Source: Clostridiaceae bacterium
GTDB lineage: Bacteria > Bacillota > Clostridia > Oscillospirales > Acutalibacteraceae
Reading direction: 5' to 3'
Assembly (NCBI GenBank): GCA_016292785.1
Contig: JAEDFL010000064.1
Coordinates: forward strand, 1-9,096
Length of the DNA: 9,096 nucleotides
Shown: positions 6,201 to 9,096 of the stretch, in pieces
Layout of the letters: each line of letters opens with the position of its first letter
Position numbering within the stretch: position 1 is the stretch's first letter
Program-made: the position numbers and the translations under genes
Notes under the pieces: model-generated
Told to the model about the DNA's origin: nothing
The model's database searches: none
What the model saw: only the letters and a program-made list of their open reading frames with translations

Positions 6201-6629
6201 TTAATGATTTTTTGCAAAGCTTTCCATACAAGTCCGTATTTCCTTAAAGGCTTTCAGGGCGTTTGCGGGAAGCAGCTGCTTGCTCGATATTTTATACGCT
6301 TTCGGCTCGCCGTCCTCGGACACAACGATACGGACTATCGTGATTTCCTCATCGTTGACAAGTACGGGCTTTTCCGCTCTGGACGACCAGCGCAACATTC
6401 TGTATCGGTCAACGATTCTTGCAACTTCATCAAAAATATCCGTTCCGATGTCATAATACCTTTCACGGTCAAAGGTTGCCTGATTTACAACATTTGAAAC
6501 AGCAAGCTCGGCGGTGTTTTCGCCTGCCCTTGAAGCTCGGAGCGAGTATGCTCCGCCGTCAACTCCGCCGCTGACGGTGTATTCACACTTGATTATTTCG
6601 CCCTTGCGCTCGGTTCTGAATTCTGCCAC
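6201..6629 (-). CDS. Hypothetical protein, 142 residues
   Basis: I do not recognise this protein. It is soluble, with no signal peptide or membrane segment. Its first half alternates short polar and hydrophobic stretches suggestive of beta strands (EIIKCEYTVSGGVDGGAYSL, then ENTAELAVSNVV). The middle is charged and probably helical (about DIFDEVARIVDRYRML), followed by another strand pair (EEITIVRIVVSEDGEPKAYKI) and a C-terminal helix (ANALKAFKEIRTCMESFAKN). It may be a small beta-sandwich or barrel with flanking helices, but that is a guess. The frame is open to a TTG at 6647. I prefer the GTG at 6629 because GGGAG (6638-6642) lies 8 nt before it. It has its own candidate promoter and lies downstream of the terminator of the DUF554 unit, so it is probably expressed alone. 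The codon pattern and convincing start suggest a real gene. Confidence 0.75.
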   Translation of the reverse strand: MAEFRTERKGEIIKCEYTVSGGVDGGAYSLRASRAGENTAELAVSNVVNQATFDRERYYDIGTDIFDEVARIVDRYRMLRWSSRAEKPVLVNDEEITIVRIVVSEDGEPKAYKISSKQLLPANALKAFKEIRTCMESFAKNH

Positions 6630-6664
6630 AGTAATCACTCCCGTCAAAATATTATTACAATTTT

Positions 6665-6693
6665 ATTCTATCAAAATCGGAAATAAAACGCAA
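6665..6693 (-). promoter_or_regulatory. Candidate extended -10 promoter for the 142-residue protein
   Basis: On the minus strand TTGCGT (6688-6693), 17 bases and TAGAAT (6665-6670), with TGA just before the -10, give a start near 6658 and a leader of about 29 nt to the GTG. The -35 is weak, but the TGn extension can compensate. A weaker alternative, TTGATA then TATTTT, lies a few bases downstream. Confidence 0.45.
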
Positions 6694-6715
6694 CGAATAT
6701 GAATTGAATAGGTGT

Positions 6716-6742
6716 AAAAAAACAGCGGACTTTTTTGTCGCT
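6716..6742 (-). terminator. Terminator after the DUF554 gene
   Basis: On the minus strand AGCGAC, an AAAAAA loop and GTCCGCT form a 6-bp stem with one bulged C, followed by G and seven T residues (6716-6722). It lies about 15 nt beyond the DUF554 stop codon. The stem is short, but the T tract is strong. Confidence 0.55.
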
Positions 6743-6757
6743 AATGACGAATCGGGT

Positions 6758-7483
6758 TTAAAGCTCAATCGGTATAAAGGAAATTGCATCGGCGAACACA
6801 AGCGACGGCAGGAGGTTTGCGACCTTTATTTTCTTGCCCCAGACGAGATTGACTCCGACGCAGAAAATCAGAACAGATCCAATAAGCGAAAGATTTGCCG
6901 ACGCCGCCTCGGTCATCAAAGGCTTTATAAGCCTTGCAAGTGCCGTTATTGTTCCTTGAAATACGGCGACGGGGATCGCAGAAAAAATACATCCCTTGCC
7001 TAATGAGCAGGTCATAACCATAACTATTATCAGGTCGAGGATCGCCTTTGTTGTCAGTATGGATATGTCGCCCTCAATTCCGTCCTTGATTGAGCCGACG
7101 ACCGCCATCGCACCGATGCAGACGGTCAGCGAAGCGGTTACAAAACCGTTCACGAAATCCTTGTCCTTTGCGTTGCCCGTTTTGATTTTGAGCCATTCGC
7201 CGAAGCGTTCAACCCAATGCTCAATATTTATCAGCTCTCCGACAAAGGCGCCGAGGGCAAGGCTTGCAATGATCAGCATTGATTTTCCCGACGAGAGGGT
7301 GGAGCCGGACAGCCTGAGCATACCCTCCATTGCGCCTGCAATGCCGATGAACAGCACACAAATGCCGTTGGCTTTTTGCAGAGTTTCCTGAACCCTTTCC
7401 TTGAGTAGCTTGCCGAATAATAAACCGAAAACTCCGCCGACAATTATTGCGGCGCAGTTAATTATTGTACCGAGACCGATCAA
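6758..7483 (-). CDS. DUF554 (YqgA-like) integral membrane protein
   Basis: This 241-residue protein is a DUF554 membrane protein, the family of E. coli YqgA, with no settled function. It is hydrophobic throughout, with about seven segments: roughly 5-25, 38-54, 68-87, 111-131, 140-160, 164-184 and 198-216. Recognisable blocks are the start GTIINCAAIIVGGVFGLLFG (5-24), CIGAMAVVGSIKDGIEGD (122-139), the DL segment after KAILD (146-150), and GKGCIFSAIPVAVFQG (162-177). The start codon is TTG at 7483. It is well supported by GGAGG at 7492-7496, 8 nt upstream, and by the family's conserved N-terminus beginning there. The gene starts 17 nt after the stop of the nucleotidyltransferase gene and has no room for its own promoter, so the two are cotranscribed. 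Length is close to the usual 230-240 residues. Confidence 0.92.
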   Translation of the reverse strand: MIGLGTIINCAAIIVGGVFGLLFGKLLKERVQETLQKANGICVLFIGIAGAMEGMLRLSGSTLSSGKSMLIIASLALGAFVGELINIEHWVERFGEWLKIKTGNAKDKDFVNGFVTASLTVCIGAMAVVGSIKDGIEGDISILTTKAILDLIIVMVMTCSLGKGCIFSAIPVAVFQGTITALARLIKPLMTEAASANLSLIGSVLIFCVGVNLVWGKKIKVANLLPSLVFADAISFIPIEL

Positions 7484-7500
7484 CTGATTTTCCTCCGAAA

Positions 7501-8676
7501 TTAAAGCTTTTTTATTCCCGAAATTCTTTGAACCTCAACCATTTCTTCATCAATACTCATTATCTTTTTTGAATCGTCAAGCCTTTGTATAGCGTTGCGG
7601 GGGTTGTGGATAAGAGTATCGAAAAACCTGATTATCCAGAACAGGGGAAGAAGAAATTTTTTGCCCTCCAAAAAGGGATAGCGGATTTTCAGCTCGTCAT
7701 ATCCGAGAAAAACTATCTTGAACAACGTCTTGATTTTCTGAAAACGAATATCCTCGTCTATATGATCGATAATATAGCTGTTCTGCATTTCCGTTCCCTC
7801 GATGCCGTATACACCGCCGGCGGCAATGTACTCCGACATCAGATCAAACTTGCCGTCAAAGTCTCCCGAATACCAGTTGAAAGCAATCTTTCTAATCTTT
7901 TTGCAGAACTCGAGAAGCCCGATTTTTTCAAGCTCTTTATTGATATATTCAAAATCGAGGTCGGGCAAAGCTTTTTCGTAAACGTATAGATCGAGCAGAG
8001 AACGTATTCCTGTTCCGCCGTGGCGATAATGCTTTGCAATGTGAGCAATAAGGAAAACGTAAAAATCTCCGTCGGTCAGCTCGTAGGAGAAGCTTCCGTC
8101 ACATTGTTCGGCACGCCCAAAACCGTCGCCGTAATAATCAGACAGCACCGTGTGAAAGCTGTCAACCATTGAACGATGAAATTCCACATATGCGTTGCCT
8201 TTCCTTATGTTTGTGTGAAGATCGCCTTTTCCTGCAAATTCAAAACCGTCCTCAATAAAGGCTTTTACAACCTCGTCACAGCGGTCGGCGTCGATAAGAA
8301 TGTCGATATCGCCCATTGTACGCATATCGGGGGAGGGGTAATATTTTTTTATTACAGAACCCTTGAGAAGCATATGCCTGACCTGCATTTCATCAAGCTT
8401 TTCACAAATGTCACAGGCGGCAAGCTCCTGCTGAGCCTCAACGACGGTTTTTTGCATACGAAATTCACGCAGGTATTTCATCGTCTGCTCGTCAGGCTTA
8501 ACGGTGAGTTCCTCCGCCGCATAGGAAAGGATATTCAATACGCAGTGCTTTTGGGCAAGACCGATGATTTTCTGCCGGTCCAAGCCGTCATTTTCGGGCG
8601 GCTTTGTGCCGTTGACGACAGCGGCAACCGATCTTATCACATACGACGCAATCTTTTTGTCATCACTGTTCAGCAT
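7501..8676 (-). CDS. Nucleotidyltransferase-fold protein (NTP_transf_5 / PF14907-like)
   Basis: This 391-residue soluble protein looks like an uncharacterised nucleotidyltransferase of the NTP_transf_5 type. The core is HMLLKGSVIKKYYPSPDMRT (101-120) followed by MGDIDILI (121-128). Asp123 and Asp125 form the DxD metal pair of the polymerase-beta fold, Lys105-Gly106 stand for the usual G[S/A] turn, and Glu165 in VEFHR may be the third acidic ligand. A helical part follows, with a conserved-looking HIAKHYRHGGTGIRSLLDLY (212-231). The C-terminal ~150 residues are helical and basic (KKFLLPLFWIIRFFDTLI, about 342-359). Related proteins are often near polysaccharide or peptide-modification loci, but none is visible here, so the acceptor is unknown. 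The ATG at 8676 has a strong site, AAGGAGGGG, 7 nt upstream from its GGAGG core. It is the first gene of a two-gene unit with DUF554. Confidence 0.85.
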   Translation of the reverse strand: MLNSDDKKIASYVIRSVAAVVNGTKPPENDGLDRQKIIGLAQKHCVLNILSYAAEELTVKPDEQTMKYLREFRMQKTVVEAQQELAACDICEKLDEMQVRHMLLKGSVIKKYYPSPDMRTMGDIDILIDADRCDEVVKAFIEDGFEFAGKGDLHTNIRKGNAYVEFHRSMVDSFHTVLSDYYGDGFGRAEQCDGSFSYELTDGDFYVFLIAHIAKHYRHGGTGIRSLLDLYVYEKALPDLDFEYINKELEKIGLLEFCKKIRKIAFNWYSGDFDGKFDLMSEYIAAGGVYGIEGTEMQNSYIIDHIDEDIRFQKIKTLFKIVFLGYDELKIRYPFLEGKKFLLPLFWIIRFFDTLIHNPRNAIQRLDDSKKIMSIDEEMVEVQRISGIKKL

Positions 8677-8698
8677 AAAATCCCCTCCTTAGGATAAG

Positions 8699-8727
8699 AT
8701 TATATATTATGAAATGAAAAAAGTCCA
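8699..8727 (-). promoter_or_regulatory. Sigma-A promoter for the nucleotidyltransferase/DUF554 unit
   Basis: On the minus strand TGGACT (8722-8727), 17 bases and TATAAT (8699-8704) predict a start near 8692. That leaves a very short leader of about 16 nt, just enough for the ribosome site. The -35 matches at four of six positions. It is back to back with the tRNA promoter. Confidence 0.6.
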
Positions 8728-8747
8728 CACTAAATTTGATTTTTATA

Positions 8748-8776
8748 TTGACATTGCCGTGAATTTATGATAAAAT
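8748..8776 (+). promoter_or_regulatory. Strong promoter for the serine tRNA pair
   Basis: A perfect TTGACA (8748-8753), 17 bases and TAAAAT (8771-8776) with a TGA extension predict a start near 8783, six bases before the first tRNA. This is among the best promoters in the window, as expected for stable RNA. Confidence 0.85.
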
Positions 8777-8788
8777 ATCCGAGCATTA

Positions 8789-8877
8789 GGAGAGATACCG
8801 AAGTGGTTATAACGGAACGGTCTTGAAAACCGTCGTACGGCAACGTACCGTGGGTTCGAATCCCACTCTCTCCGCCA
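8789..8877 (+). tRNA. tRNA-Ser(UGA)
   Basis: The cloverleaf closes fully. Acceptor GGAGAGA (8789-8795) pairs with TCTCTCC (8867-8873), the discriminator is G, and CCA is encoded at 8875-8877. The anticodon TGA is at 8824-8826 in loop CTTGAAA. The long type II variable arm has a GTACG/CGTAC stem around a GCAA loop, and the T arm is GTGGG-TTCGAAT-CCCAC. It reads UCA and probably other UCN codons. It is the first of two serine tRNA genes under one promoter. Confidence 0.97.
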
Positions 8878-8879
8878 CT

Positions 8880-8910
8880 TTGCAGGACTTCCTTTTCGGA
8901 AGTCTTGCAA
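8880..8910 (+). other. Hairpin between the two serine tRNA genes
   Basis: TTGCAGGACTTCC (8880-8892) and GGAAGTCTTGCAA (8898-8910) pair over 13 positions, including one G-U, around a TTTTC loop. No T tract follows, so it does not look like an efficient terminator. It begins three bases after the CCA of the first tRNA, which suits a processing or RNA-stability element in a joint precursor. A second, 7-bp inverted repeat (AACAAAA / TTTTGTT, 8912-8933) lies just before the second tRNA. Confidence 0.5.
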
Positions 8911-8939
8911 CAACAAAATATTCAGGTTTTGTTACCAAT

Positions 8940-9030
8940 GGAGAAGTACTCAAGTTGGTGACGAGGCGCCCCTGCTAAGGGCGTAGGTCGGGTAACCGGC
9001 GCGGGAGTTCGAGTCTCCCCTTCTCCGCCA
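8940..9030 (+). tRNA. tRNA-Ser(GCU)
   Basis: Acceptor GGAGAAG (8940-8946) pairs with CTTCTCC (9020-9026), followed by discriminator G and encoded CCA (9028-9030). The anticodon GCT is at 8974-8976 in loop CTGCTAA. The long variable arm has a GTCGG/CCGGC stem around GTAA, and the T arm is GGGAG-TTCGAGT-CTCCC. It reads AGC and AGU. No promoter of its own is evident in the 62 bases after the first tRNA, so the pair is probably cotranscribed. Confidence 0.97.
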
Positions 9031-9031
9031 T

Positions 9032-9063
9032 AAAAAAAGACACCTTTCGGGGTGTCTTTTTTT
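9032..9063 (+). terminator. Intrinsic terminator of the tRNA pair
   Basis: GACACC (9039-9044) and GGTGTC (9051-9056) form a stem around TTTCGG, preceded by seven A and followed by seven T residues. The perfect palindrome extends to 17 bp per arm (9028-9044 and 9051-9067), so it takes in the CCA of the second tRNA. The A/T flanks make it potentially active on both strands. Confidence 0.92.
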
Positions 9064-9096
9064 ATGGGAGACGAGAGCCCGCGCCGAGGCGTGGGA
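9064..9096. other. GC-rich tail after the tRNA terminator
   Basis: The last 33 bases are much richer in G and C than the rest of the window. An ATG at 9064 opens a frame of 11 codons to the edge (MGDESPRRGVG), but it follows directly on the terminator's T tract without a ribosome site, so I do not call a gene. Read on the minus strand, 9085-9066 resembles the T-arm region of the neighbouring tRNA-Ser(GCU), sharing GGCGCGGG and TCTCCC. Confidence 0.3.

Noticed and set aside
8176..8697. Plus-strand open frame of 173 codons
   Set aside because: It is antisense to the nucleotidyltransferase, which has a strong ribosome site and a DxD motif.
8880..8910. Terminator between the two tRNA genes
   Set aside because: The hairpin is strong, but the following bases are CAACAACAAAAT with no T tract, so efficient intrinsic termination is unlikely.
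9064..9096. Possible gene starting at ATG 9064
   Set aside because: It has only 11 codons before the edge, no ribosome site, and lies directly behind a terminator.
1..9096. CRISPR array, insertion sequence, prophage or defence cassette
   Set aside because: No regularly spaced repeats, transposase, integrase or phage structural genes are visible on either strand.

Overview
The window looks like chromosomal core sequence from a low-to-mid GC Gram-positive of class Clostridia, most likely the Ruminococcaceae/Oscillospiraceae. Evidence is the strong AGGAGG-type ribosome sites, consensus sigma-A promoters, CCA-encoding tRNA genes, frequent TTG/GTG starts, and a dUTPase of the form I associate with Clostridia. 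The genus is inference. I see no insertion sequence, prophage gene, CRISPR array or rRNA.

Layout, left to right. (1) 1-668, minus: the N-terminal 222 codons of the translation-associated ATPase YchF. (2) 837-3022, plus: a two-gene unit of a GH36 alpha-galactosidase and a dUTPase 11 nt apart, divergent from ychF, with near-consensus promoters on both strands. (3) 3060-4031, minus: an AraC-type regulator with a C-terminal effector-binding domain, sharing a hairpin terminator with the dUTPase gene. (4) 4229-5581, plus: a DUF389 membrane protein divergent from the regulator; the two have back-to-back promoters, and an imperfect direct repeat lies on the regulator side. (5) 5631-6053, minus: a small cupin protein, convergent on DUF389 across a hairpin terminator, with a striking palindrome over its promoter and ribosome site. 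(6) 6201-6629, minus: an unrecognised 142-residue protein. (7) 6758-8676, minus: a transcription unit of an NTP_transf_5-type nucleotidyltransferase followed by a DUF554 (YqgA-like) membrane protein, with promoter and probable terminator. (8) 8748-9063, plus: a promoter, tRNA-Ser(UGA), a hairpin, tRNA-Ser(GCU) and a strong terminator. The last 33 bases are GC-rich and partly mirror the 3' half of the second tRNA.

Most genes appear to be independent housekeeping or accessory units. Possible functional links are the galactosidase/dUTPase pair, the nucleotidyltransferase/DUF554 pair, and the regulator facing DUF389. I found no clear new defence or mobile system. The more interesting signals are regulatory: the palindrome at the cupin start, the repeat between the regulator and DUF389, and the hairpins around the serine tRNAs. 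Several starts are moved from the longest open frame to the codon supported by a ribosome site: 837, 2519, 4031, 6053 (TTG) and 6629 (GTG). The DUF554 gene starts with a well-supported TTG at 7483.
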